Source of the DNA: an uncultured Bacteroidales bacterium
GTDB taxonomy: Bacteria > Bacteroidota > Bacteroidia > Bacteroidales > UBA932
Length of the DNA stretch: 7,389 bases
Direction of reading: 5' to 3'
NCBI GenBank assembly: GCA_945983015.1
Contig: CAMFSN010000072.1
Coordinates: 1 to 7,389, forward strand
Positions 1-5,808 of this stretch are shown here, piece after piece. Both the position numbers and the translations under genes were made by a program. How positions within the stretch are numbered: the first letter of the stretch is position 1; every line of letters starts with the position of its first letter. Under the pieces are notes generated by a model. It did no database searches. It was not told where the DNA came from and saw only the letters and a list, made by a program, of their open reading frames with translations.

Positions 1-42
1 TGTGTATTTAACGCCTAACTCATTGATACACAATGTAAATTG

Positions 43-435
43 TGGAGATGGGCGGGGTCGAACCGCCGTCCAAACATTATAGTCAATAGCTTTCTACACG
101 TTTATTCTTCCTTTGATTTTCGGGATCACCCTGCCGGAAGACGGGCGAAGTTTCACCTTAGTCTTTAAATCTTAGCGAGCCGTAAAGACATAGACTCGAG
201 CATCCGCTTGAAATGATACCTCATATACCGAAACGAAGCGGCCAGGCTCCGGCGAGATATACGTCAGTTCCACAGCCTTGGCGGAGCTGATTAATGCTCA
301 GTCTCTTGGAGACTAGCAAGCGTATGAATAATTGTAGTTGCCTACTAATTTTTGAAAGCTGAGATTAACGAGAGGGCCTACGACTCTCGACGTGCTTACT
401 ACCGCTTACGATGCTGTCAAAACCAATACATCCCC
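43..435 (-). ncRNA. ssrA: tmRNA (transfer-messenger RNA)
   Basis: One-piece tmRNA that rescues stalled ribosomes with SmpB by tagging incomplete proteins. On the minus strand the 5' end GGGGATG (435-429) pairs over 7 bp, with one G-U, with CATCTCC (50-44), forming the tRNA-like acceptor. Next to it is a T-arm with a GGCGG/CCGCC stem and a TTCGACC loop. The 5' part carries the TTTTGACAGCATCGTAAGC-type segment typical of tmRNA. The tag frame appears to resume at GGC (342-340) and stops at TAG (315-313). The stop lies beside a 6-bp hairpin (AGTCTC-CAA-GAGACT). The 3' CCA is not encoded: the discriminator A at 43 is followed by CA, so CCA would have to be added by nucleotidyltransferase. Identity is very secure; the exact ends are inferred from pairing. 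Confidence 0.95.
313..342 (-). other. tmRNA proteolysis-tag reading frame (GNYNYSYAC)
   Basis: Reading from GGC at 342 in the position matching the Bacteroides resume codon gives Gly-Asn-Tyr-Asn-Tyr-Ser-Tyr-Ala-Cys, then TAG. The other two frames have no stop close enough to give a normal short tag, so this frame is the most likely. The known Bacteroides tag (GETNYALAA) shares the initial Gly and the Tyr-Ala but ends in Leu-Ala-Ala. The -Tyr-Ala-Cys end is unusual for a ClpXP-type degron. The frame choice rests on comparison with a remembered family pattern, not on an alignment. Confidence 0.65.
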
Positions 436-447
436 GATAGAATGATG

Positions 448-455
448 CAAAGTTA
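448..455 (-). promoter_or_regulatory. ssrA promoter -7 box
   Basis: On the minus strand the bases read TAACTTTG, matching the Bacteroidota primary-sigma -7 consensus TAnnTTTG. The box ends 12 bases before the mature tmRNA 5' end at 435, which fits a short leader removed by RNase P. No clear TTTG -33 element lies at the usual 18-19 base spacing; the region is simply A/T-rich. Confidence 0.65.
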
Positions 456-484
456 AAAAATTTTGAAAAAATTCTAAAAATAAT

Positions 485-514
485 TTTGCAAATCAAAAAA
501 TTGTTGTACCTTTG
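485..514 (+). promoter_or_regulatory. tRNA-Val promoter (Bacteroidota -33/-7)
   Basis: TTTG at 485-488 and TACCTTTG at 507-514 are separated by 18 bases, an excellent match to the Bacteroidota TTTG-N(18-19)-TAnnTTTG promoter. Transcription would start near 520, about 24 bases before the tRNA. This promoter is back to back with that of ssrA. Confidence 0.8.
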
Positions 515-543
515 CAATCCCATTCAACGCGGGACCACTTTTC

Positions 544-621
544 GGGAGCTTAGCTCAGTTGGTTCAGAGCGTCTGCCTTACAAGCAGAGGGTCGGGGGTT
601 CGACTCCCTCAGCTCCCACCA
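544..621 (+). tRNA. tRNA-Val (anticodon UAC)
   Basis: A cloverleaf is readable. The acceptor GGGAGCT (544-550) pairs with AGCTCCC (611-617). The D-arm contains TAGCTCAGTTGGTTCAGAG. The anticodon stem is TCTGC/GCAGA with loop CTTACAA, placing anticodon TAC at 579-581. The T-arm has GGGGG/CTCCC-like pairing around TTCGACT. The discriminator A (618) is followed by an encoded CCA (619-621). UAC decodes GUA/GUG valine codons. It is a single-gene unit with its own promoter and terminator. Confidence 0.97.
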
Positions 622-659
622 AAAGCCTTTTCAGATTGTTGAAAAGGCTTTTTCTTTTT
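621..659 (+). terminator. Rho-independent terminator after tRNA-Val
   Basis: A perfect 12-bp stem, AAAAGCCTTTTC (621-632) and GAAAAGGCTTTT (641-652), encloses an 8-base loop and runs into a T-rich tail (TTTTTCTTTTTC). It begins at the last base of the tRNA CCA. The A-run on the 5' side means it could also act on the opposite strand. Confidence 0.92.
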
Positions 660-690
660 CCCCTATTTCCTTTCGACCCAGAACCTCACG

Positions 691-868
691 GTGAGTAAAA
701 TGGTCGATTTACTCACCAAACCTATATTCCAAGGGCTCGCGGTGAGTAAAAAGCTCGATTTACTCACGGAACCTATCTTCCAGACCCCCGCGGTGAGTAA
801 AAAGGCCGAATCACTCACCAAACATACATTCCGAGGTCCGCGGTGAGTAAAAAGCCCGATTTACTCAC
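691..868. repeat. Four-copy hairpin repeat array, 26-bp palindromic unit at ~51-bp spacing
   Basis: Copies lie at 691-716, 742-767, 793-818 and 843-868. Each is GTGAGTAAA, 8 variable bases ending in CGA, then TTTACTCAC, giving a 9-bp stem in copies 1, 2 and 4. Copy 3 has an altered right arm (ATCACTCAC) that breaks the inner part of its stem. The 24-25-base intervals are related to each other (an aaCctataTTCC-like core ending in CGCG or CCGCG), so the true unit is about 51 bp. Flanks alternate (CACCAAAC after copies 1 and 3, CACGG after 2 and 4), hinting at duplication as a ~102-bp pair. TGA and TAA inside GTGAGTAAA close two frames, so it is non-coding. Function is unknown; a protein-binding array, RNA hairpins or a REP-like element are all possible. 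Confidence 0.9.
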
Positions 869-936
869 GGGAGATAGTTTCGACTCCCTAAATTCAAAGC
901 TTTGCAGTCTAGGGTATAATTCTCAGCTATTTTGAC

Positions 937-944
937 TATCTTTG
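937..944 (+). promoter_or_regulatory. Operon promoter -7 box
   Basis: TATCTTTG matches TAnnTTTG exactly and lies 38 bases before the ATG at 983. No good TTTG sits at the standard spacing upstream, so the -33 element is weak. The box argues against a longer reading of the first gene from TTG at 932, because that start would lie inside the promoter. The hairpin-repeat array ends about 68 bases upstream, close enough to influence this promoter. Confidence 0.65.
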
Positions 945-949
945 CGTGC

Positions 950-966
950 CGCAGGAAAAAACTGCG
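950..966 (+). promoter_or_regulatory. Leader hairpin in the operon 5' UTR
   Basis: CGCAG (950-954) and CTGCG (962-966) form a 5-bp stem with a 7-base A-rich loop at or just after the predicted transcription start and 16 bases before the ATG at 983. It may protect the mRNA 5' end or affect initiation. It is short enough to be chance. Confidence 0.35.
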
Positions 967-982
967 AGCCGTAAGAAAACCT

Positions 983-2134
983 ATGAGTAGAATCGCGTTC
1001 ATACATAACAGATTTCCAGCAGGAGGGGCCGAGAAAGTGACCCTTGATATCGCCCGCTACTTCAAAGGGGACGATAGCTACGAGATCTTTGTATATGCGA
1101 GCCATCCGGAGCCAAGTCAAACGGATTCTTTTCAGGAGATTCTAACTCTTCGAAAAATCCCCAGCCAGGGCATACAAAGCAGGAGATCCAAAGCCATAGA
1201 AAAACTCATCAGAGATGACAGGATAGACATCCTGGTACAGATTGGCAAATCCATCAAAGACATAGAGGGCATCAAGCACAGATGCGGCTGCAAGGTGATA
1301 ACTGCCTGTCACGGAGAAGTCTTCTGGCAGAGATATATGATTATGCACAGAAGACAGAAATCCCGTCTTCTCTGGCAATTATTCTACAGGTGGAGCTATG
1401 CAGACGGCAGCAAGGCCCTGAAAATGGCCCAGAAACGCAGCCTGCAGGACTACCTGAAATGCGACGCCTACACGGTACTCTGCGACAAGTATAAGGAAGA
1501 GTTCGAAAAGGAACTTGGCATACCAAAAAGCTGCTCGCACGTATGTGCGATAGAGAATCCGCAGGAAACGGTGGAAAACCCACAGTTGGAAAAGGAAAAG
1601 CTGATTCTCTTCTGCGGCAGGTTCGAAAACTGGTCCAAAAGGATAGACAGATTGCTAAGGATATGGGGAAGAGTACAGGGAGAGCTGGGAGAATGGAGAT
1701 TGGCCCTGGTAGGAGATGGGAAGGACAGGCGGGCGATGGAAAAATACGCAGAGCAGCTGGGACTGGAAAGGATAAGTTTCGAAGGCTTCCAAAAGAATAC
1801 CCACGAATACTACCGAAGGGCCTCCATACTATGCTCCACCTCACAGACTGAAGGCTGGCCGCTGAATGTCTGCGAAGCTCAGGCCGAAGGAGTTATCCCC
1901 ATAGCCTTCAACTGCAGCGCCGGAATGGAAAAGGTGATTGCGGCAGAAAAGGGGGCCGGCTTTCTGGTAGAAGCATTCGACGAAGAAAAATATGCAACGA
2001 TAGTCCGCGAAATTGCATCTAAAAATTCTGAGGAATTGATGGAATTGAGGCTGAACGCGATAAGGGAAAAACAGAATTACAGCGCGGATAAAATAGTACG
2101 CAAGTGGAAAGCCTTGTTTGACAGCTTAGCTTAA
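983..2134 (+). CDS. Glycosyltransferase, GT4 family (GT-B fold)
   Basis: Predicted retaining, nucleotide-sugar-dependent glycosyltransferase of 383 residues, acting in the cytoplasm or at the inner-membrane face. The N-terminal Rossmann half opens with a beta strand and the GGAE loop (residues 14-17). The C-terminal donor-binding half shows the ILFCGRFENWSKR segment (208-220), with the Arg/Lys pair that usually contacts the donor phosphates, then ALVGDGKDR, and the GT4 EX7E motif Glu290-Glu298 (EGWPLNVCE). Length is normal for the family. ATG 983 was chosen because the Rossmann strand begins right after it and the longer TTG start falls in the promoter. It is the first gene of the operon, 38 bases before licD-like. 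Donor sugar and acceptor cannot be read from sequence; neighbours suggest a surface glycan. Confidence 0.9.
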   Translation: MSRIAFIHNRFPAGGAEKVTLDIARYFKGDDSYEIFVYASHPEPSQTDSFQEILTLRKIPSQGIQSRRSKAIEKLIRDDRIDILVQIGKSIKDIEGIKHRCGCKVITACHGEVFWQRYMIMHRRQKSRLLWQLFYRWSYADGSKALKMAQKRSLQDYLKCDAYTVLCDKYKEEFEKELGIPKSCSHVCAIENPQETVENPQLEKEKLILFCGRFENWSKRIDRLLRIWGRVQGELGEWRLALVGDGKDRRAMEKYAEQLGLERISFEGFQKNTHEYYRRASILCSTSQTEGWPLNVCEAQAEGVIPIAFNCSAGMEKVIAAEKGAGFLVEAFDEEKYATIVREIASKNSEELMELRLNAIREKQNYSADKIVRKWKALFDSLA

Positions 2135-2172
2135 GTTTTCAAGTTCAAGAGCTGAAGAAAAATGATAGAATA

Positions 2173-2967
2173 ATGAGAATTTATAATCCTGAAGGATCGA
2201 AAATCAGAGCCGCTCAACTCCAGATGCTCGAGGCGCTTAAGGCCTTTGACCAGATTTGCAAGGAACACGACATAAAATGGTGGATGGACTCCGGAACCCT
2301 TTTAGGAGCTGCCAGACACGGGGGATTCATTCCCTGGGACGACGATATGGACGTCTGTATGATGATGAAAGATTACAGGAAGCTCTGCAGGATAATGTAC
2401 AAGCTGAATGACGAAAAATACTTCTTCCAGGATATGGCAAGCGACATAGAGCACGTCAACGCCTTTGGAATGTTCCGCCTCAAGGAAGGAGACAGCGACA
2501 ACACAAATCCCAGAGCAGTCCATTTCAAATACAAAGGTGTGGGAGTGGATGTCTTTCCCATAGAATATGCCAACCGTTTCGCCTCTCACGCCGCCAAGTT
2601 CTTTTATCTGAACCTTCAGCATCCCACCCAGTACATAAAGAACAAAAGCCTCAGGCACTTAGCCATAAGGAGCGTCGAATTCCTCAACTTCGGGATCATC
2701 ATTCCCCTCATTCGCCTGATTGGCCTCATCAATCCTAAAGGCCAATACAGATACCGTCTGGGCTCCGGCTTCTACAATGCCTACTTTTACAAAGAGCAGA
2801 TATTCCCCTTGAGCAGCTTAAGTTTTGAAGGAGTGGAATTCCCTGCCCCAAAAGACACGGATGGCTATCTTAAAAACCTCTATGGAAACTGGAGACAGCT
2901 TCCTTCCGAAGAAAATATCAAAAAAAGGATACACAACCAGTTGTTCCTAAAGGAAATGTTTGGTTAA
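2173..2967 (+). CDS. LicD-family phosphotransferase
   Basis: A 264-residue member of the LicD/fukutin nucleotidyltransferase-fold family. Members move a phosphocholine-like group from a CDP donor to a sugar hydroxyl on teichoic acid, LPS or capsule. The hallmark N-terminal block is intact: SGTLLGAARHGG (40-51) followed by DDDMDV (56-61), whose aspartates should bind the metal. A second family block, VDVFP (125-129), and a C-terminal YGNWRQLP (237-244) are also present. A hydrophobic stretch at about 173-186 may associate with the membrane. Length is typical. It lies 38 bases after the glycosyltransferase and 9 bases before the fusion gene that should make its CDP-activated donor. The family is clear. 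The transferred group is unknown, and nothing here (no LicA-type choline kinase, no choline transporter) points to choline itself. Confidence 0.9.
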   Translation: MRIYNPEGSKIRAAQLQMLEALKAFDQICKEHDIKWWMDSGTLLGAARHGGFIPWDDDMDVCMMMKDYRKLCRIMYKLNDEKYFFQDMASDIEHVNAFGMFRLKEGDSDNTNPRAVHFKYKGVGVDVFPIEYANRFASHAAKFFYLNLQHPTQYIKNKSLRHLAIRSVEFLNFGIIIPLIRLIGLINPKGQYRYRLGSGFYNAYFYKEQIFPLSSLSFEGVEFPAPKDTDGYLKNLYGNWRQLPSEENIKKRIHNQLFLKEMFG

Positions 2968-2976
2968 CACGAGATT

Positions 2977-4794
2977 ATGCAAGCAGTAATACTAGCCGCC
3001 GGAATGGGCAAAAGACTTAGGGACCTCACCCGAAACAACACCAAGTGTATGGTGGAGGTCAATGGCGTCACACTGATAGACAGGGTTCTGACCCAGCTGT
3101 CCAAGCTCTCCCTTAACAGAGTGGTAATAGTGGTGGGATACCAGGCAGACAATCTCATTGAGCACATCGGCCACAGATACGACGATGTCCTGAAGATAGA
3201 GTTTATCCACAACCCCATCTACGATAAGACGAACAACATCTACTCCCTGGCCCTGGCCCAGGACAAACTCCTGGAGGACGACACCCTTCTGATTGAATCC
3301 GACCTGATACTCGACGACAAACTATTCTCCCTGATCATAGACAATCCGTACCCAAACCTCGCCCTGGTTGCCAAATACCAGACCTGGATGGACGGCACTA
3401 TGGTCCGTATCGATGAGGATAACAACATAGTCAACTTCATTCCAAAGAAGGCCTTCAAATACTCCGACGTGGACTACTATTATAAGACAGTCAATGTCTA
3501 TAAGTTCAGCCGCGCCTTTATGGAGCACAAATACCTCCCTTTCCTCAAGGCCTATTGCTCCGCTCTCGGGAACAACGAATACTACGAGCAGGTACTGCGA
3601 GTCATCTGTATGCTTGACAACTCAGAACTCAAAGCCCTGCCTATAGGCGAGGAAAAATGGTATGAAATAGATGACATCCAGGACCTGGACATTGCCCAGA
3701 ACCTCTTTGCCCCTGAAAGCGAACAGCTCAAGCTCTACGCTAGTCGCTACGGCGGCTATTGGCGTTTTCCACAGATGCTGGACTATTGCTATCTGGTGAA
3801 CCCATTTTTCCCTTCCCAGCGGATGAAAGACGAGCTGCGCGCTAATTTCGACATCCTTCTAGGCCAATACCCATCCGGACTCTCCACCAACTCCCTGCTC
3901 GCCGGCAAATTCTGCTCCGTCCAGCAGAAGTACATCATCCCGGGCAACGGAGCCGCAGAGCTCATCAAGGCCCTGATGGAGACACTGGAAGGCAAAATCG
4001 GCATCATCTCCCCTACTTTTGAGGAATACCCTAACAGAAGAGAGCAAGGGCAGAGAGTAATCTACCGGCCAGATAGCGAAGATTTCCATTACGATGTGGA
4101 GCAGATAAAAAACTTCTTCGAAGCCCATCCCGTAGAGTCTCTCCTATTAATAAATCCGGATAATCCTTCCGGCAACTATATCCCTTTCTCAAAGCTTCTG
4201 AGTCTGATAGAATGGAGTGAGAAGAAAGGCATTCATCTTCTGGTAGATGAATCCTTCGCCGATTTCAGCGAGGAATTCCCCGACAACAGCCTGCTAAAAG
4301 ACAGCATCCTGGAAGAATACCCTAATCTAGTGGTAATCAAAAGTATATCCAAGTCCTTCGGAGTCCCTGGACTCAGGCTCGGCTTCCTCGCCAGTTCAGA
4401 TGAAAGGCTTATCTCGGAGATTAGAAAGAGACTCTCCATCTGGAACATCAACTCCTTCGCCGAGTTCTTTATGCAGATCTATAACAAATACGAAGGCGAC
4501 TACAAGAAAAGCGCGCAGTACTTTTTCGAAGAAAGAAAGCGTTTCCACGAGGAACTCTGCCGCATCCCATACCTTAAAGTATTTGATTCCCAGGCCAATT
4601 TCTTCCTCTGCGAAGTGCTTCCTCCATACAGTTCTGCCGAACTCGCATCCAGTCTGCTGAAAGATTATAACATTCTAATCAAAGACTGTAGCAAAAAGCA
4701 GGCTTTTGAGGGAAAGAGTTACATCAGGCTCGCCATCAGGGGCAGAAAGGACAATCTCAGACTCATCAAAGCATTGGAGGACCTGGCACGATGA
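2977..4794 (+). CDS. Bifunctional LicC-like nucleotidyltransferase / CobD-like PLP enzyme fusion
   Basis: A 605-residue two-domain fusion. Residues 1 to about 245 are a sugar-phosphate nucleotidyltransferase fold: LAAGMGKRL (6-14) binds the nucleotide, Lys23 follows in NNTKCMVEVNG, ESD (107-109) supplies metal-binding Asp, and WYEIDDIQDL (228-237) resembles the LicC/PntC cytidylyltransferase C-terminal motif. Residues about 257-605 are a fold-type I PLP enzyme: IPGNGAAELI (321-330), NPDNPSG (393-399), DESFADF (424-430) with the PLP-contacting Asp424, and SISKSFGVPGLRLGF (456-470) with Schiff-base Lys459. The start RYGGYWRF, the GNGAAEL block and the ending IRLAIRGRKDN resemble threonine-phosphate decarboxylase CobD more than HisC. 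The inferred role is making a phosphorylated amino alcohol (for example phosphoethanolamine) and coupling it to CMP for LicD. An ordinary aminotransferase reaction remains possible. It overlaps the next gene by 4 bases. Confidence 0.88.
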   Translation: MQAVILAAGMGKRLRDLTRNNTKCMVEVNGVTLIDRVLTQLSKLSLNRVVIVVGYQADNLIEHIGHRYDDVLKIEFIHNPIYDKTNNIYSLALAQDKLLEDDTLLIESDLILDDKLFSLIIDNPYPNLALVAKYQTWMDGTMVRIDEDNNIVNFIPKKAFKYSDVDYYYKTVNVYKFSRAFMEHKYLPFLKAYCSALGNNEYYEQVLRVICMLDNSELKALPIGEEKWYEIDDIQDLDIAQNLFAPESEQLKLYASRYGGYWRFPQMLDYCYLVNPFFPSQRMKDELRANFDILLGQYPSGLSTNSLLAGKFCSVQQKYIIPGNGAAELIKALMETLEGKIGIISPTFEEYPNRREQGQRVIYRPDSEDFHYDVEQIKNFFEAHPVESLLLINPDNPSGNYIPFSKLLSLIEWSEKKGIHLLVDESFADFSEEFPDNSLLKDSILEEYPNLVVIKSISKSFGVPGLRLGFLASSDERLISEIRKRLSIWNINSFAEFFMQIYNKYEGDYKKSAQYFFEERKRFHEELCRIPYLKVFDSQANFFLCEVLPPYSSAELASSLLKDYNILIKDCSKKQAFEGKSYIRLAIRGRKDNLRLIKALEDLAR

Positions 4795-5801
4795 CTGTCT
4801 GTATCTGCGGAAGCGGTGCGCTGGGCCACGTGATAGCCGGCTATCTGGCCGCCAAAGGAAAAGCCGAGGTCAATCTGCTCAGTTCCAAACCCGAACTTTG
4901 GCAAAATCCCCTCCTCATCCACACACCCGAGGGCGAAGACTTGAAAGCCTCCATCCATAAAGTAAGCTCAAAGCCTTCGGAAGTTATTCCGGAGGCGGAC
5001 ATCATCCTCTTCTGTTACCCGGGATTCCAAAACCGCAGCGCCCTGCTTTCCATTAAGGAACATATCAAGAAGGGAGCCTTCGTGGGCTGCGTCTTCTCTT
5101 CCACGGGCTTTTTCTTCGAGGCCACAGAGATATTAAAAGCAGATCAGCCGCTCTTCGGCTTTCAAAGAGTTCCTTTTATAGCCAGAGTGGAAGAATACGG
5201 AAAAAGTGCCAACTTACTGGGCTACAAGGACTCCTTGAACGTAGCGGTAGAGAACGTGGAGGAAAGAGAAAAACTCGCATTCGCCGAATGCCTGAGCAAT
5301 TTCTTCGAAAGGCCAGTAAATCTGCTAAACAATTTCTACGAAGCCTCCCTAACTAACAGTAACCCCATCCTTCACCCTGCCCGACTATACGATCTTTTCG
5401 CAGAGGAAAACGAAGGGAGAATCTATCCGCAGCAAATCCTTTTCTATGAGGACTGGAGCATCAAAGCCGCAGAACTACTGATAGAGATGGATAGAGAGTT
5501 TTTCAAAGTGTTGGAAGTGCTGCCGGTAAGAAAAGGCTTTCTTCCTCGAATCCTGGATTACTACGAGAGCAGAGATGCCGCTTCACTTGCCGCCAAGCTC
5601 CGCTCCATCAAGGCTTTCAAGGGAATAAAGGCTCCTATGAAGCTGACTGACAAAGGCTGGGTGGCAGATTATTCCAGCCGCTATTTTACCGAAGACTTCC
5701 CTTACGGCCTGGGCTATATATGTAAAGTAGCTCACGAGCACAAAATAAAAGTCCCCACGCTGGAGAAGGTCCTATCGTGGGGATTAAGTAAGTTATTATA
5801 A
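4791..5801 (+). CDS. Opine dehydrogenase family protein (octopine/nopaline type)
   Basis: A 336-residue NAD(P)-dependent oxidoreductase. Opine dehydrogenases reductively condense the amino group of one substrate with an alpha-keto acid to give a secondary amine. The N-terminal Rossmann domain starts immediately with CGSGALG (6-12). The C-terminal helical catalytic domain carries NPILHP (191-196), with the family's conserved Asn and His195. Near the end is SRYFTEDFPYGLGY (296-309), a strongly conserved block of the family. The ATG overlaps the preceding TGA (ATGA), so translation is probably coupled to the fusion enzyme, suggesting shared substrate flow. No metallophore genes such as a nicotianamine synthase are visible, so a staphylopine-like role is not supported here. 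The amine is inferred to be the aminoalkyl phosphate or its CDP form. Family assignment is firm; substrate is speculative. Confidence 0.87.
   Translation: MTVCICGSGALGHVIAGYLAAKGKAEVNLLSSKPELWQNPLLIHTPEGEDLKASIHKVSSKPSEVIPEADIILFCYPGFQNRSALLSIKEHIKKGAFVGCVFSSTGFFFEATEILKADQPLFGFQRVPFIARVEEYGKSANLLGYKDSLNVAVENVEEREKLAFAECLSNFFERPVNLLNNFYEASLTNSNPILHPARLYDLFAEENEGRIYPQQILFYEDWSIKAAELLIEMDREFFKVLEVLPVRKGFLPRILDYYESRDAASLAAKLRSIKAFKGIKAPMKLTDKGWVADYSSRYFTEDFPYGLGYICKVAHEHKIKVPTLEKVLSWGLSKLL
5740..5785 (-). terminator. Terminator of the lipoprotein gene, inside the 3' end of the opine dehydrogenase gene
   Basis: On the minus strand, 24 bases past the lipoprotein stop, AATCCCCACG (5785-5776) pairs with CGTGGGGACT (5759-5750). 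This gives 8 Watson-Crick pairs (CGTGGGGA/TCCCCACG) plus flanking weak pairs and a 16-base loop. It is followed by a U-rich ACTTTTATTTT tail. Because the genes converge with only 7 bases between stops, the signal lies within the neighbour's coding sequence. On the plus strand the same stem is followed by an A/T-rich but less clean tail, so it may also help end the operon. Confidence 0.6.
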
Positions 5802-5808
5802 TCTTTAA

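Noticed and set aside
29..44. Intrinsic terminator for ssrA formed by the CACAAT/ATTGTG hairpin
   Set aside because: The stem is only 6 A/T-rich pairs, overlaps the acceptor stem by two bases and is not followed by a U tract on the minus strand. The real terminator is probably outside the window.
486..698. 70-codon plus-strand reading frame
   Set aside because: It runs through the tRNA-Val promoter, the whole tRNA and its terminator, so it cannot be a real gene.
691..868. CRISPR array with 26-bp repeats and 24-25-bp spacers
   Set aside because: The spacers resemble one another, the repeats vary in their centres, there are only four copies and no cas gene is in the window. It is better described as a 51-bp tandem repeat containing a hairpin.
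901..920. E. coli-like sigma70 promoter with TATAAT at 915-920
   Set aside because: No -35-like hexamer lies at a suitable spacing, and Bacteroidota use TAnnTTTG boxes, one of which lies just downstream at 937-944.
932..982. Longer N-terminus for the GT4 gene from a TTG start
   Set aside because: This start lies within the TATCTTTG promoter box, and the extra 17 residues precede the normal first beta strand of the family. ATG 983 is preferred.
1341..1844. 167-codon minus-strand reading frame inside the GT4 gene
   Set aside because: It is a shadow frame opposite a clear glycosyltransferase. Its Pro/Ser/Arg/Cys-rich composition and lack of motifs are typical of antisense frames.
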